Notes: generated by a model from the letters alone, not told the origin. A stretch of 64,000 nucleotides of DNA from Mobilisporobacter senegalensis (GCF_003752155.1 NZ_RJVG01000002.1:310001-374000); one strand, 5' to 3'; positions 24,703 through 34,515 are shown, counted from the stretch's first letter. Made by a program: numbers and translations.

Positions 24703-25453
24703 TAAGTTATCACAAAAAGAGAAGAACCTGATATTCATACTATTCATTCTGGTAATTCTACTGGTATCTTATCGATTCGGTTTTGTGTATTTAACGAATA
24801 AAACAGATGCTCTGCATAGTGAAAATATAGAGCTTAGTACAAAACTTGCAGATCTCCAGCAAAAAGTTGCAAATAAAGATAAATATGCAGAAGAAACAAA
24901 TCAGATGACTGGTGAGATTACTCATATGCTGAATAACCTGTCTACTTCCATATCCCAGGAGAAGAGTACAGTATTTGTTACAGAATTAGAAGAGAATGCC
25001 AAGATGAATGTAAGTGCAGTAACATATGGGGAAGTAAGTGAGGTGTATTCCCAGGGGCAGGCAGCAGCCGGTCAGGAGGAAGCATCAGACGGGGACGTGA
25101 CAGCTACAGATCCTGAGATAACCAATGAAACTGTTCCGGTGGAATCCACGGGAGAACAAGTGGGAAAGCAATCGGAATTAAAAGGTTATAAATCCAATAT
25201 AACAATTAATTATCAAACAAATTATGCCGGATTAAAGAGTGCCATTGATTATATTAATAAATATAAAGAAAAGATGAGGATTCAATCTCTTACAGCTGCA
25301 TTTGACAGTACTACAGGAAACTTAACAGGAACATTATCCTATGATGTCTTTGCACTTCTTGGGGAAGGCAGAGAAGAAGAATCAGTATATATCAATGGAG
25401 TTAATATTGGAAAAGATAATATATTTGGAACTTTTGAATTACCGGTAGAATAG
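24689..25453 (+). CDS. pilO: PilO-like type IV pilus alignment protein
   Basis: A 254-residue protein with a short cytoplasmic start, one membrane helix (about 12-34), a coiled-coil (40-80), an acidic Gln/Glu/Ala-rich linker (about 115-160) and a ferredoxin-like C-terminal domain. Identification rests on this architecture and on its position right after PilM-N, not on strong motifs. It would pair with the PilN part in the periplasm-equivalent space. Confidence 0.8.
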   Translation: MEFINKLSQKEKNLIFILFILVILLVSYRFGFVYLTNKTDALHSENIELSTKLADLQQKVANKDKYAEETNQMTGEITHMLNNLSTSISQEKSTVFVTELEENAKMNVSAVTYGEVSEVYSQGQAAAGQEEASDGDVTATDPEITNETVPVESTGEQVGKQSELKGYKSNITINYQTNYAGLKSAIDYINKYKEKMRIQSLTAAFDSTTGNLTGTLSYDVFALLGEGREEESVYINGVNIGKDNIFGTFELPVE

Positions 25454-25480
25454 TTTTGCAAATGTCTGTAATATATATAG

Positions 25481-25625
25481 GTAATTGCGAAACTAATAAA
25501 TATTCCAAGTTTGTGATACAACTTATACAAATTCCTACGCTCCAACGCTCCTTCCGCTTAGCTTCCGCTTCGGAATTGTATTATTTGTATCACAAACAGC
25601 CAATGCTTTGGAGTTTCGCAATTAC
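25481..25625 (+). repeat. Palindromic repeat element, copy 1 (MITE-like)
   Basis: The ends are GTAATTGCGAAACT and AGTTTCGCAATTAC. Inner arms TTTGTGATACAA and TTGTATCACAAA also pair. The core (about 25531-25583) holds CGCTCCAACGCTCCTTCCGC and GGAATTGTATT. The palindrome extends outward through TCTGTA(ATAT) and (TATA)CAGA at 25465-25642. The same core and ends occur at 39549-39689. It interrupts the T4P operon between pilO and the first minor pilin. No transposase is encoded, so a non-autonomous element is the best description. Confidence 0.8.
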
Positions 25626-25660
25626 CTACTGTAATATACAGACAAGAGAGGAGGAAAACC

Positions 25661-26677
25661 ATGTTTGCTCAGAGAGATAATATATCTAATATTAAAAAGA
25701 ACAATAAAGGTTTTTCCTTAGTTGAACTCCTTGTAAGTGTGGCTATTCTGGCTATTGTGATCGGACCTGTTCTGAATAATTTTGTTACTGCAGCCAGGGT
25801 GAATGCAAAAGCCAGAAAGGTACAGAATGAAACAAATATTGTCCAAAGTATTGCAGAAGATGTGAAAGCAAAATCAATTCTTGATATTGCTACAACTTAT
25901 AATGATAATACAGTACCAGATGGTGATAAGACAACCTATACCAAGAAAATCATAAAGGATGGCAGGCATATTTATGATGCAAGGATAACCTTAAATAAAG
26001 GTGTGTATAAAGAGGTAAGTCCCGGTGGGGATCCTATGGGTTATAATAATTTTAAAATGCCCATTATATCCGATATCAATGAGACAAAGAATGTAATTGC
26101 CACAGAGTCTTATGAGAGTTCTATGGCAGTATCGGTATTATATAATAATTACAGGTGGTATAGGGAGGAAACAAAGACGGATAGCGGATATACCGTAGAT
26201 GAATATAATGAAGAAGAGGTAAGAACAAATCTTCACAGGAATATCCGGATCAATATTACTTATAGCAGCGGATTAATTACTGTAAGGGTGGAAGCAGTTT
26301 ATACCTGTAATGCAGTACCGGGAACCGGCAGTGAAACTTATGTATTAAAAGAAGTTCCATATACTTCTGAAATGAAAGGGATATATGTGTTTTATAATCC
26401 TATTCAGCATGATAAAGTAACTATATATAAAGAAAATACTATCACTGACAGTATTGATGTGTTCCTGGTCAGTCAGGATACGGAATTTTATCCTCCAATC
26501 ACAGTTGAGAACCCTGGCTTTGTACCTGTATATAGTAATGTGGACACAGATAGTCCTCTGGTAAAGAAGGATACGAATATCAGATTATATGATGTGACAA
26601 TTGAGCTATATGAGCCGGGAGTGGACTACTTAGTGACAGAGCCACGTGTAACTTTCCATACGATTAAGGAGGAATGA
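25661..26677 (+). CDS. Minor prepilin 1 (large, PilV-like)
   Basis: A 338-residue prepilin. The 17-residue leader ends in N-N-K-G, and the mature part starts F-S-L-V-E-L-L-V-S-V-A-I with Glu5. The long C-terminal part is beta-rich with Tyr and Asn and lacks recognisable catalytic motifs. Its size and operon place suggest a minor pilin that caps or initiates the fibre (PilV/GspI-like). The gene follows the palindromic repeat and the next ORF begins at its stop. Confidence 0.8.
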   Translation: MFAQRDNISNIKKNNKGFSLVELLVSVAILAIVIGPVLNNFVTAARVNAKARKVQNETNIVQSIAEDVKAKSILDIATTYNDNTVPDGDKTTYTKKIIKDGRHIYDARITLNKGVYKEVSPGGDPMGYNNFKMPIISDINETKNVIATESYESSMAVSVLYNNYRWYREETKTDSGYTVDEYNEEEVRTNLHRNIRINITYSSGLITVRVEAVYTCNAVPGTGSETYVLKEVPYTSEMKGIYVFYNPIQHDKVTIYKENTITDSIDVFLVSQDTEFYPPITVENPGFVPVYSNVDTDSPLVKKDTNIRLYDVTIELYEPGVDYLVTEPRVTFHTIKEE

Positions 26678-26679
26678 CC

Positions 26680-28794
26680 ATGAAGAATAGGAAAAGCAAT
26701 ATCATGAACAATTCCGGGTCTACTATGATCATTGTTATTGTATGCGTTGGATTCATAAGTATCATATCCTCTCTTCTATTGATTACTACAGTGAATAACA
26801 TTCAGATGAAGGCAATCAATCAGAGGTCAAAGTCCAATTTCTACAGTGCAGAGATTGCACTTTCAGAGATACGTGCCGGTGTTGAAGAAGTGACGGCAAA
26901 AGCTATGGAAGTGGCTTATAATAAAGTTATGGAAAAGTATCTTGATGATTCTGTGGATAAAGAAAGCCTGTTCTCTGAAACATTTACGGAAGAAATTGCA
27001 AAGACATTAGGAAATGGTATTATTCTTAACTATTATGATATCAGTAAATTAGCGGCATATATAAAGAATCCGGAAGCGATGCTGATAACGGATACAGACC
27101 TTGATGAGAATCAATTAATCATTGATGGAACGAATGCGGGCAGACCAAAGTATATTACAATAAAGAACGTTCATATAAGTTATGTAGATGCAAAAGATTA
27201 TAAGACTACTTTGTCTACAGACATTAAGATATCCGTTCCAGGTATGGATATTCAGGCGGCAACGAGGGGAACCAATGTATATGCAGATTATGGTCTGATT
27301 GCCGATAAAAGCATTACACTTCTTACGGCAAACAACGTTAATATACAGGGAAATACATACGCAGGAGCGGAAGGTATCAGATTGGAGAATGCTTCTTTCC
27401 TTAATATGAGCCAGGGAAGTAATATTATTACAAGGGGAAATATTGAGGTTCTTGACAGAAGTAAATTACAAATACAGGATAATCCTAATATATGGGCAAA
27501 GAATCTTATTACAGCAGGAACCAGTCCTGATACAGAGGCAAAAACAACGATAGATATTGAAGGAAACTGCTTTATAGAGAATGATCTTTTACTGAATGCA
27601 AGGAAAAGCCAGGTCACAGTAAAGGGCGAATATTATGGATATGGGAATGAATTAAATCCCAATAACAGCAGTGCAGTTATCATTAATGGTTTGAAATCAA
27701 CCTTAGACCTGTCAGGTCTTTCACGCCTGTTAATTGCCGGGAGGGCCTATCTTGACCCAAAGACCAGCGGGAATCAATATAATGCTACGGAACAGGGTGA
27801 GATTCAGACAGGAGAATCACTGGCAGTTAAGGGAAATCAATATGCCTACTTAGTTCCTACTGAGTGTCTGTGGAGAGATACCAGTTATACAGGAATCGAT
27901 CCCAAGCAGGTCAGTAACCCGGTATCTTTTGAATTATATGAGAAGAGAAGGAATAATACGGATGGATTACCGGCAGGAACGCCAATGGTCAGTTTAACTT
28001 CAGAGATAAGAAACTATGCCAACGGATATACGGAGATATTTTATAATAATGGAACGAGACAGGAAGTATTTTTCTTCCTCACATTTGACAGCCCGGGTAA
28101 GGCCAATGAATATTTAAAATATTATTATGAAAGCCAGCGTTCCCTGACAGAAAGCAATATGGAAGCAAGAATAAAGAGTTTTGCCAACAGCCTTACTCTT
28201 AATACTGCTTCTTCCATGATTCTCTCACCGGGACATCTGCTTAGTTATACAGATGTGGATGGTGTAGGGCTTGAAGAAAGTACTACTGCTCCGGATGGCA
28301 CTTCATTGAATTCTATGACCGCAAATTTCAAGAGCAGATATAAAGTATTATCCGAAGAATTATCTGAGATATCCAGAGGAGGAGCCTTAGATACGAACTC
28401 TGTATATAGGTCCCTTGTAAATGATTCTCTTATCACGGCAGGAATGAACAAGGTATATAATGTGGATGGATATAAGGGATATGTGGTTGATGGAAACTAT
28501 AACACTATTCCAGGAACAAAGGGAATCATTATTGCAACGGGAGATGTTACCGTCAATGGTGATTATACAGGATTGATTCTTGCCGGCGGGAAAGTCATTC
28601 TCACAAATGAATCAAGTGTGACTGCTTCCGGCAGTATCGTAAATCATATCCTTAATAAAAATACAGAATTGAATTCTTATTTAAGAAATGTAACAGTAAG
28701 CAGTGTGGGAGGAACAGGTGGATCTATCAGTGGTGACAGAATTATTGTTTCTGATTTAATTGGCTATGAAAGATGGAAGATGAATGAAGACTAA
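26680..28794 (+). CDS. Very large minor prepilin with beta-helix (PilX/GspK-like)
   Basis: A 704-residue protein. The leader ends in M-N-N-S-G and is followed by a hydrophobic helix (S-T-M-I-I-V-I-V-C-V-G-F). Position 5 is Ile, not Glu, as in GspK/PilX tip subunits. Residues about 200-340 contain repeated short strands with N-I-Q-G-N-T, I-R-L-E-N-A and N-I-I-T-R-G-N-I patterns typical of a right-handed beta-helix, and a second beta-helical block lies near the C-terminus. ATG 26680 is preferred over 26674 because AAGGAGG ends at 26672. Tip location is inferred. Confidence 0.8.
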   Translation: MKNRKSNIMNNSGSTMIIVIVCVGFISIISSLLLITTVNNIQMKAINQRSKSNFYSAEIALSEIRAGVEEVTAKAMEVAYNKVMEKYLDDSVDKESLFSETFTEEIAKTLGNGIILNYYDISKLAAYIKNPEAMLITDTDLDENQLIIDGTNAGRPKYITIKNVHISYVDAKDYKTTLSTDIKISVPGMDIQAATRGTNVYADYGLIADKSITLLTANNVNIQGNTYAGAEGIRLENASFLNMSQGSNIITRGNIEVLDRSKLQIQDNPNIWAKNLITAGTSPDTEAKTTIDIEGNCFIENDLLLNARKSQVTVKGEYYGYGNELNPNNSSAVIINGLKSTLDLSGLSRLLIAGRAYLDPKTSGNQYNATEQGEIQTGESLAVKGNQYAYLVPTECLWRDTSYTGIDPKQVSNPVSFELYEKRRNNTDGLPAGTPMVSLTSEIRNYANGYTEIFYNNGTRQEVFFFLTFDSPGKANEYLKYYYESQRSLTESNMEARIKSFANSLTLNTASSMILSPGHLLSYTDVDGVGLEESTTAPDGTSLNSMTANFKSRYKVLSEELSEISRGGALDTNSVYRSLVNDSLITAGMNKVYNVDGYKGYVVDGNYNTIPGTKGIIIATGDVTVNGDYTGLILAGGKVILTNESSVTASGSIVNHILNKNTELNSYLRNVTVSSVGGTGGSISGDRIIVSDLIGYERWKMNED

Positions 28795-28807
28795 GAGGTG
28801 CAGGGAC

Positions 28808-29299
28808 ATGGACCGTAATAATAAAGGATATACGCTGATTGAGTTGATCATTACATTAGCTATCCTTACGATAATCACAACAGGTGCCGTGGCAATGGCA
28901 AGCCGTATTACTTTTGCAGATACGACAAAGGCAGCGAAAATTGTGGATTCTACTATGGATAAGCTTCGTTTAGAGACAATGACTAAGAGTACGAAACAAT
29001 ATCTTCACCTATATACTTATGATAATTCTATATATATAAAAGTATCTGATAAAAGTGATCCGTCATTGGCTGGATTAGATTCAGATTCCGGGAAGAAAAT
29101 TGGCGGCAGGATGTCTGTATATTATATTGGTGCCAGCGGAACCGAGGAACTATTGGGAACCGATAATAGTATTGTAATTGGATTTGAGAGAAGTTCAGGA
29201 GCATTTTCATCGGATTATGATACCATACGATTTGAATATGGTGGAAAAAGTTCAACAATATATTGTATCAAAGCGACAGGCAGGCATTATGTGAGTTAG
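28808..29299 (+). CDS. Minor prepilin 3 (FimT/GspH-like)
   Basis: A 164-residue prepilin. A very short leader (M-D-R-N-N-K-G) is followed by Y-T-L-I-E-L-I-I-T-L-A-I with Glu5. ATG 28808 is chosen because AGAGGTG (28794-28800) is 7 bases upstream; an in-frame ATG at 28784 lies inside the previous gene. Size and order resemble FimT/GspH. Confidence 0.8.
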   Translation: MDRNNKGYTLIELIITLAILTIITTGAVAMASRITFADTTKAAKIVDSTMDKLRLETMTKSTKQYLHLYTYDNSIYIKVSDKSDPSLAGLDSDSGKKIGGRMSVYYIGASGTEELLGTDNSIVIGFERSSGAFSSDYDTIRFEYGGKSSTIYCIKATGRHYVS

Positions 29300-29320
29300 C
29301 AGGTGAAAGGAGGGGGACTT

Positions 29321-29827
29321 TTGAGGAGAATAGAAAAAGATCATACAGGATTTACCCTTATTGAATTATTAGTGTCCATCTCTATATCCGCACTTGTTAT
29401 GCTATCCTTGGTCTATATTATTAATTATAGTACCAGGAATTATAGAAATGCCAGTGCAGAAGTGTCCCTCCAGACAGAAGCCCAGATGATGCTGAACCAG
29501 ATGTCGGATCTTATTATAGAAGCCTATAATGTAAAATATGACCCAAGTGGAATCCTGACCTTGTATCATGAGGATTATAAATATCTGATCATATTAGATT
29601 CACTAAATCAACAGCTAAACTTTGAGAAATATTATATTGGTGGAGACAAGATAGGAAATACAGAACTTTTAGGCAGATATGTGACCTCTTTTCAGGTGAC
29701 TGACACAGGGGATGATGATGATAACAGTCAGATAAAGATATCCTTAAGTCTTAAGAATGGACGGAATATGTATGAGATAAAAGATCAGTTAATCACACTT
29801 AGGAATCAGATTAAACCGGTACCATAA
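29321..29827 (+). CDS. Minor prepilin 4 (PilW/GspJ-like)
   Basis: A 168-residue prepilin that begins at TTG 29321 after AAAGGAGGGGG. The leader M-R-R-I-E-K-D-H-T-G is followed by F-T-L-I-E-L-L-V-S-I-S with Glu5. The C-terminal domain is about 130 residues and of unknown specificity. The order minor 1 to 4 resembles the GspI-K-H-J priming complex. Confidence 0.8.
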   Translation: MRRIEKDHTGFTLIELLVSISISALVMLSLVYIINYSTRNYRNASAEVSLQTEAQMMLNQMSDLIIEAYNVKYDPSGILTLYHEDYKYLIILDSLNQQLNFEKYYIGGDKIGNTELLGRYVTSFQVTDTGDDDDNSQIKISLSLKNGRNMYEIKDQLITLRNQIKPVP

Positions 29828-29846
29828 ATGGAATGAGGTGTATGAG

Positions 29847-32800
29847 ATGAAGAAAAATAACGGTAAGAATAAGAAAAGAAGGATAGTATCCCATAAAGGA
29901 ATTAAATTATCCATTGGATGTATCATATTTGCTGCATTTCTCTTTACCATGCCTCAGATCATTACCTGGGTACAGGCTGCCGTAATTACTCATGGAGAGG
30001 CTGTAAATGATATTATCCCCGGGGAAACAGGGGAAAAAGGAACGAAACAGAACCCATTTGTAATACTTGAGATTGTTCCTTATGAGGGATATGCAGAGAT
30101 TGGATATCTGATAGAAGGCTGTGAACCTGTGGATATGGAAAAAGTAAGATATTCAGGAGATATGACAACAGTTACGGCAGCATTGGCATCTACAGCTGAA
30201 TGGGGAGTAAGAAAACAATTCCCTGATGAAAAAGGAATCCCGTCCAGTTGGACTGCTGTGAATGAAAATGTGACACTTTATGGCTATTATGAGAAGGTTG
30301 CAGATAATAAAGGGGTATTTCGAGAAGCTGTAAACAGTGCTACAGGTGAAATTGATTATATTAAGGTCGGTGAGAATCAAGGTAATATCATATGGAAGAC
30401 AATTTTCAAGAAAAATATCAGTGTAGTAGAGAAAAAAAGAAAACTTACTGCCATTGGTGAAAAAGTCTATATGTATAGAACGGATAATCAGTATAAACAA
30501 GGATATGCCTATACCTATGATCATAAACATCAATTTTTAAAAGAAGTATTGGAAGTACCGGAGAAGCAGATTCCAAATTATGAGATTATGGTAAAAACGG
30601 TAGAGCCAAAAGATTTGAATAATCAACTGGATTGGATCGATCGGGCAGATTTGATCTCAATCAGCCCCAAATCCCATATTGCAGGGTTACCTGAGGTATG
30701 GGGAAAGTATAATTTAGCAGGAAAATCCTATCAAGGGAACCATAGTACAGATTTTTCCGGTAATGACCTGAGTTGGGCTGCGGTCGTCAGAATCTTTAAA
30801 AAAGTAAATATTGCAGAAGATTATGCCGGCATGATATTTGATTGGGGCGTTTATACCAACCCTCCTGCTTCCACATCAAGGTCAGGAGTGATATCTTACC
30901 AGATTAACTATGATGGAAAGATTACCGGTAATGGAAACGCTGCACAAAAAGGTAACAGGAACAATGTATATAAGCTGGCATTGATGTCCAGAACCATGAA
31001 TCCGGTCCTTTTTTATAATTTATTCCTAAATGAAAGCCAGGGGACTCCATTAATACAAGATGGGTCTTATACAATCCAGCCAAACAGCAACGCAAAGCAG
31101 TACTGGACCCAATCCACTTTTATGTTTTCACAAAAAGATGGAAGCCTTGCATGGGACACCCATTGGAATGAGTTATGGGATAAGTATCAATTAAATCCTA
31201 ACATGGGAGATAATGTTAGTGTGTCCGGCAGGATCTATTCCTATAATGGAGACAATAGTTTGTCTCAGAATTTTGCAAGTAATACCATAGCAGCAACAAA
31301 ATTCACAGAAGAATTCAGGGATTATATAAGTAAAAAAGGACTTACTTCCACACCTGCCCATGCAGTCAGATATATTTTAGGACCACAGAATAAAGAGCCA
31401 ATACGCAATAGAGATATGAAGGTACTGGAACTTCAACCTACGAAGGATTTCGGGCTTACTCCTTTTACGGTTCGGACTATGTTTCCAAGGTGTATTGGAA
31501 AGATCGATATCGTATCTATGACTTCAGCAGAGTTTGTGGGTAAAATAGAAGATCTTAATAGTACCTATGATATGATATATATGGGAATGAATTATGGAGA
31601 GTATAACACCAGGAGCAGAGTTTCTTCCGATAATAAAAGTTGGCCCCAGAACTTAAAATTACCTGATTATAATGATAATAATCTTGATGGAAAGATATAT
31701 CTACATGTAGGAGATAAGATCACCGGAGACCGCCATGGAGTGAATTGGATCACTGAGATTCTTCCAAAAACGGAGCCTTATGAAAACAGAACTGCAAGAA
31801 TGCCCGGGAATGATATTACAAAGAGTAAAATGAAACATCTGGAAGAATTCATTGAGGCGGGATATCCGGTACTGGTGGAACCAATGTTATATAACACCGG
31901 AACAGACCTTACGGACCTTGTGGTTGATAAAACTTCTAATATATATTCTCTGATCCGGAATAAAAAGTCTAAGGTGAATGTGATGAATGCAGAGAATCTT
32001 CCAAGTAATACTCCAGCCACAGGTGTAGTCTGGAGCAAACCGATTTTACAGATTGATTCTTCACCTAAGGCATATGTAGGTACCTCCAGTGATGGTAAGA
32101 TAGCTGATAGTAATTATATTAATAGTGAGAATATTAATTATAGGAATCTTAATTTTAAATATACGATTCTGGACGAGGATGATTCTAAGAGATTTGATGT
32201 GAAGCTCTTTATTGATGCCAACTCGGATGGCAGATTTGATGAGGAGACAGAACTTAATATGATACAAAGGGGGATGACTCCCAATGTATCACATAATTTT
32301 ACAAAAAGATTGGCGAGAGATTACTTTGGCGTCATTCCCTGGAAGTTACAGATTGTAGATACCGGTAATCCCAATAATAGGGATGAAGTATCAGGAACAT
32401 CGGCTGTGAAAAGAACAGATTCAGACAAAGAAAGAATCAAAGTACTGCAGGTGAATCAAACAAACAGCTCTACCTTGAGCCTGGCGGGGAATGCTGTTTT
32501 TGAAACCTATACCAAAAATTTAAATGATTTTGTTGTAAAATTTGAAACGGTAACTATAGCGGATTTTCAGGGACGGTATGCAGGATCTAAATATTTTAAT
32601 ACTTCAACGGAAGAAACCAAAAAGAATACAGATCAATTAAAAGAATATAATATGCTCATTTTAGGATTCAATGATACCTATGGGCCGATTACAAATGAAT
32701 CTGCAAGGAATAATATCCAGTACTTTATAGAAAAGGGAAAGAGCGTTTTATTTACTCATGATATTACTTCTTTTAATAATGCTTCGAATCAGTCCGGTTC

Positions 32801-33743
32801 TTACGGATATTATTTTAATAGGGACTTCAGGGATATTCTGGGAATGGATCGTTTTGGCATTAGAAACCCTGGGAAGGTTTTAAAAGATTATAATGATTTG
32901 GCCATATCTCCAAGTGGAGCCCGGTATTCCCAAAAACATGGGTATACTTACTATTCTTTAATAAGAATGGCTGATAATGGACAGAAGCTCACATATAAAG
33001 ATCTGACCCCAACGGATAATGCTCTTGAAACAACTACAGTAACTAAGTTAAATAGCGGGCAGATTACCCAGTATCCATATGCCATTGACGATACAATTCC
33101 GGTAGCCAATACCCATGGACAATATTTTCAATTGAACCTGGATGATCCTGGTATTGTAGTATGGTATTGCCTGGGCAAAGGTCTTAACGATGTATATGGG
33201 AAGTCTCCAAACGATGCCGCTAATAATTACTACATCTATAACAAGGGCAATATTACTTATTCGGGAGTAGGCCACTCCAAGGTCGGGGGTAGTATCATGG
33301 AAGTAAAACTTTTCGTGAATACTATGATTGCAGCTTACCGGGCAAGTATAGAAGAGCCTATGATAGAGATTGTGAATGAGGAAGAATGTATCTTCATTCC
33401 TGGGGAAGAATATGGAGAAAATGAATATCTGGAGATCGAATTCATACCTTGGGATTTCAACTTATCCAGTCAGGAACTGGGTGTTAAAGTAAATATCAAA
33501 GATAGTTCTGAGTTGGAGATATATGATAAGTTCGGCAATAAAATGAATCAGATATTCACAAGTAAAGATGGAAAGAGGCTGTTAAAGCTTGAGAATGGTA
33601 ACACATATACTGCCCGTTATAAACGAAGTTTGTTCTCTGATGTAAACTTAAGAACCATAGAGTTTTATATTGAGAATAAAGGTGGATTTTACGGAGATGA
33701 AGAGCTAAAGCTAAAAGAAAGAGTATTATTTAACCTATATTGA
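29847..33743 (+). CDS. Giant DUF5057-type surface protein at the end of the pilus operon
   Basis: A 1298-residue protein with a signal sequence or anchor (about 20-45, ending W-V-Q-A-A). F-V-I-L-E-I-V-P-Y (near 70) is the DUF5057 hallmark. Two later units (about 523-680 and 864-975) share a layout: K-V-L-x-x-x-x, then Y-x-M-I/L-x-x-G-x-N, then F-I-E-x-G-x-x-V-L, as in glutamine-amidotransferase-like folds. An EF-hand-like D-A-N-S-D-G-R-F-D-E-E loop lies near 790. No LPxTG is seen. Being last in the pilus operon and calcium-loop-bearing, it may be a PilY1-like tip adhesin; this is inference. ATG 29847 follows GAGGTG. Confidence 0.7.
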   Translation: MKKNNGKNKKRRIVSHKGIKLSIGCIIFAAFLFTMPQIITWVQAAVITHGEAVNDIIPGETGEKGTKQNPFVILEIVPYEGYAEIGYLIEGCEPVDMEKVRYSGDMTTVTAALASTAEWGVRKQFPDEKGIPSSWTAVNENVTLYGYYEKVADNKGVFREAVNSATGEIDYIKVGENQGNIIWKTIFKKNISVVEKKRKLTAIGEKVYMYRTDNQYKQGYAYTYDHKHQFLKEVLEVPEKQIPNYEIMVKTVEPKDLNNQLDWIDRADLISISPKSHIAGLPEVWGKYNLAGKSYQGNHSTDFSGNDLSWAAVVRIFKKVNIAEDYAGMIFDWGVYTNPPASTSRSGVISYQINYDGKITGNGNAAQKGNRNNVYKLALMSRTMNPVLFYNLFLNESQGTPLIQDGSYTIQPNSNAKQYWTQSTFMFSQKDGSLAWDTHWNELWDKYQLNPNMGDNVSVSGRIYSYNGDNSLSQNFASNTIAATKFTEEFRDYISKKGLTSTPAHAVRYILGPQNKEPIRNRDMKVLELQPTKDFGLTPFTVRTMFPRCIGKIDIVSMTSAEFVGKIEDLNSTYDMIYMGMNYGEYNTRSRVSSDNKSWPQNLKLPDYNDNNLDGKIYLHVGDKITGDRHGVNWITEILPKTEPYENRTARMPGNDITKSKMKHLEEFIEAGYPVLVEPMLYNTGTDLTDLVVDKTSNIYSLIRNKKSKVNVMNAENLPSNTPATGVVWSKPILQIDSSPKAYVGTSSDGKIADSNYINSENINYRNLNFKYTILDEDDSKRFDVKLFIDANSDGRFDEETELNMIQRGMTPNVSHNFTKRLARDYFGVIPWKLQIVDTGNPNNRDEVSGTSAVKRTDSDKERIKVLQVNQTNSSTLSLAGNAVFETYTKNLNDFVVKFETVTIADFQGRYAGSKYFNTSTEETKKNTDQLKEYNMLILGFNDTYGPITNESARNNIQYFIEKGKSVLFTHDITSFNNASNQSGSYGYYFNRDFRDILGMDRFGIRNPGKVLKDYNDLAISPSGARYSQKHGYTYYSLIRMADNGQKLTYKDLTPTDNALETTTVTKLNSGQITQYPYAIDDTIPVANTHGQYFQLNLDDPGIVVWYCLGKGLNDVYGKSPNDAANNYYIYNKGNITYSGVGHSKVGGSIMEVKLFVNTMIAAYRASIEEPMIEIVNEEECIFIPGEEYGENEYLEIEFIPWDFNLSSQELGVKVNIKDSSELEIYDKFGNKMNQIFTSKDGKRLLKLENGNTYTARYKRSLFSDVNLRTIEFYIENKGGFYGDEELKLKERVLFNLY

Positions 33744-33825
33744 TTTGAGATGTAGTAAAGGGAAAACGAGCTTAGACTGAACTGTAATGATTTAGGAAAT
33801 ATCATAATAGATAAAAATCAGAGTA

Positions 33826-33854
33826 AAAAAACACCGAGTAATCGGTGTTTTTTT
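33826..33854 (+). terminator. Terminator of the type IV pilus operon
   Basis: AAAACACCGA-GTAA-TCGGTGTTTTTTT forms a perfect stem with a T-run. It lies about 85 bases after the DUF5057 stop. Confidence 0.92.
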
Positions 33855-33981
33855 CATGGAATAATCATGGAGGTATCCCACTAAATTGTGAGGCACCCTT
33901 TACACGTTAGGGATGTTTACCATACCTTGTTTTTAAAAAATTAAAAACTATAAAAAAGGTAAAAAATACATAAAAAAGCAC

Positions 33982-34011
33982 TTGACAGTTGAATGTCCAC
34001 TCAACTATAAT
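33982..34011 (+). promoter_or_regulatory. Promoter of the metal-efflux operon
   Basis: TTGACA (33982-33987) and TATAAT (34006-34011) have an 18-base spacer that is itself occupied by an ArsR-type operator. Confidence 0.88.
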
Positions 34012-34040
34012 AAAAGCATAAGTTGAATAGTTGTTCAACT
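33987..34040 (+). promoter_or_regulatory. Twin ArsR/CadC operators
   Basis: Two 20-base dyads follow the same pattern, AGTTGAAT-N6-TCAACT. One is at 33987-34006, inside the -35/-10 spacer. The second, at 34021-34040, lies just after the -10 and is a perfect AGTTGAA-N6-TTCAACT. Binding would block RNA polymerase until metal is sensed. The adjacent ArsR gene is the obvious ligand. Confidence 0.8.
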
Positions 34041-34152
34041 GTTTCAATTAAGAATATCTATTTAAGATATGTTTCTCTAATGTGATTGATTTTTATCTGA
34101 CAAAGGGGAAGCAGGAAAAAGAAAGATCAAAGGAAAGGATAGGTACAAAAAT

Positions 34153-34515
34153 ATGGGCAAAGAAAAAGAAGATGTAATTTGTGATTGTGAAGTAATACAT
34201 GCAGATTTAGTAGAACAAGTGAAAAAGAAGATGCCGGAAGAAGATGAATTATATGATTTATCCGATTTCTTTAAAGTATTTGGTGATAGTACGAGAATCA
34301 AAATCATGTGGGCGCTGGATGAAAGTGAAATGTGTGTCTGTGATCTGGCAGTACTTCTTAATATGACCAAATCAGCCATCTCACATCAGCTTCGTTCCTT
34401 AAAGCAAGCCAACCTGGTAAAGAATAGAAAAGAAGGAAAAGTAGTCTTTTATTCACTGACAGACGACCATGTAAAAGCAATATTTGAAAAAGGCCTGGAG
34501 CACATACGGGAATAA
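34153..34515 (+). CDS. ArsR/CadC-family metal-sensing repressor
   Basis: A 120-residue winged-helix repressor. Cys10 and Cys12 with Cys61 and Cys63 (E-M-C-V-C-D-L-A) match the alpha3N Cd/Pb site of CadC. Asp104, His106, His117 and Glu120 match the spacing of the alpha5 zinc site of CadC. The recognition helix is T-K-S-A-I-S-H-Q-L-R. It probably autoregulates through the twin operators and releases in response to Cd, Pb or Zn. The HMA protein and P-type ATPase genes follow. Confidence 0.93.
   Translation: MGKEKEDVICDCEVIHADLVEQVKKKMPEEDELYDLSDFFKVFGDSTRIKIMWALDESEMCVCDLAVLLNMTKSAISHQLRSLKQANLVKNRKEGKVVFYSLTDDHVKAIFEKGLEHIRE

Noticed and set aside
25456-25680. 74-codon ORF over the palindromic element
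   Set aside because: Its sequence is explained by the repeat, and a similar frame appears over the second copy for the same reason.
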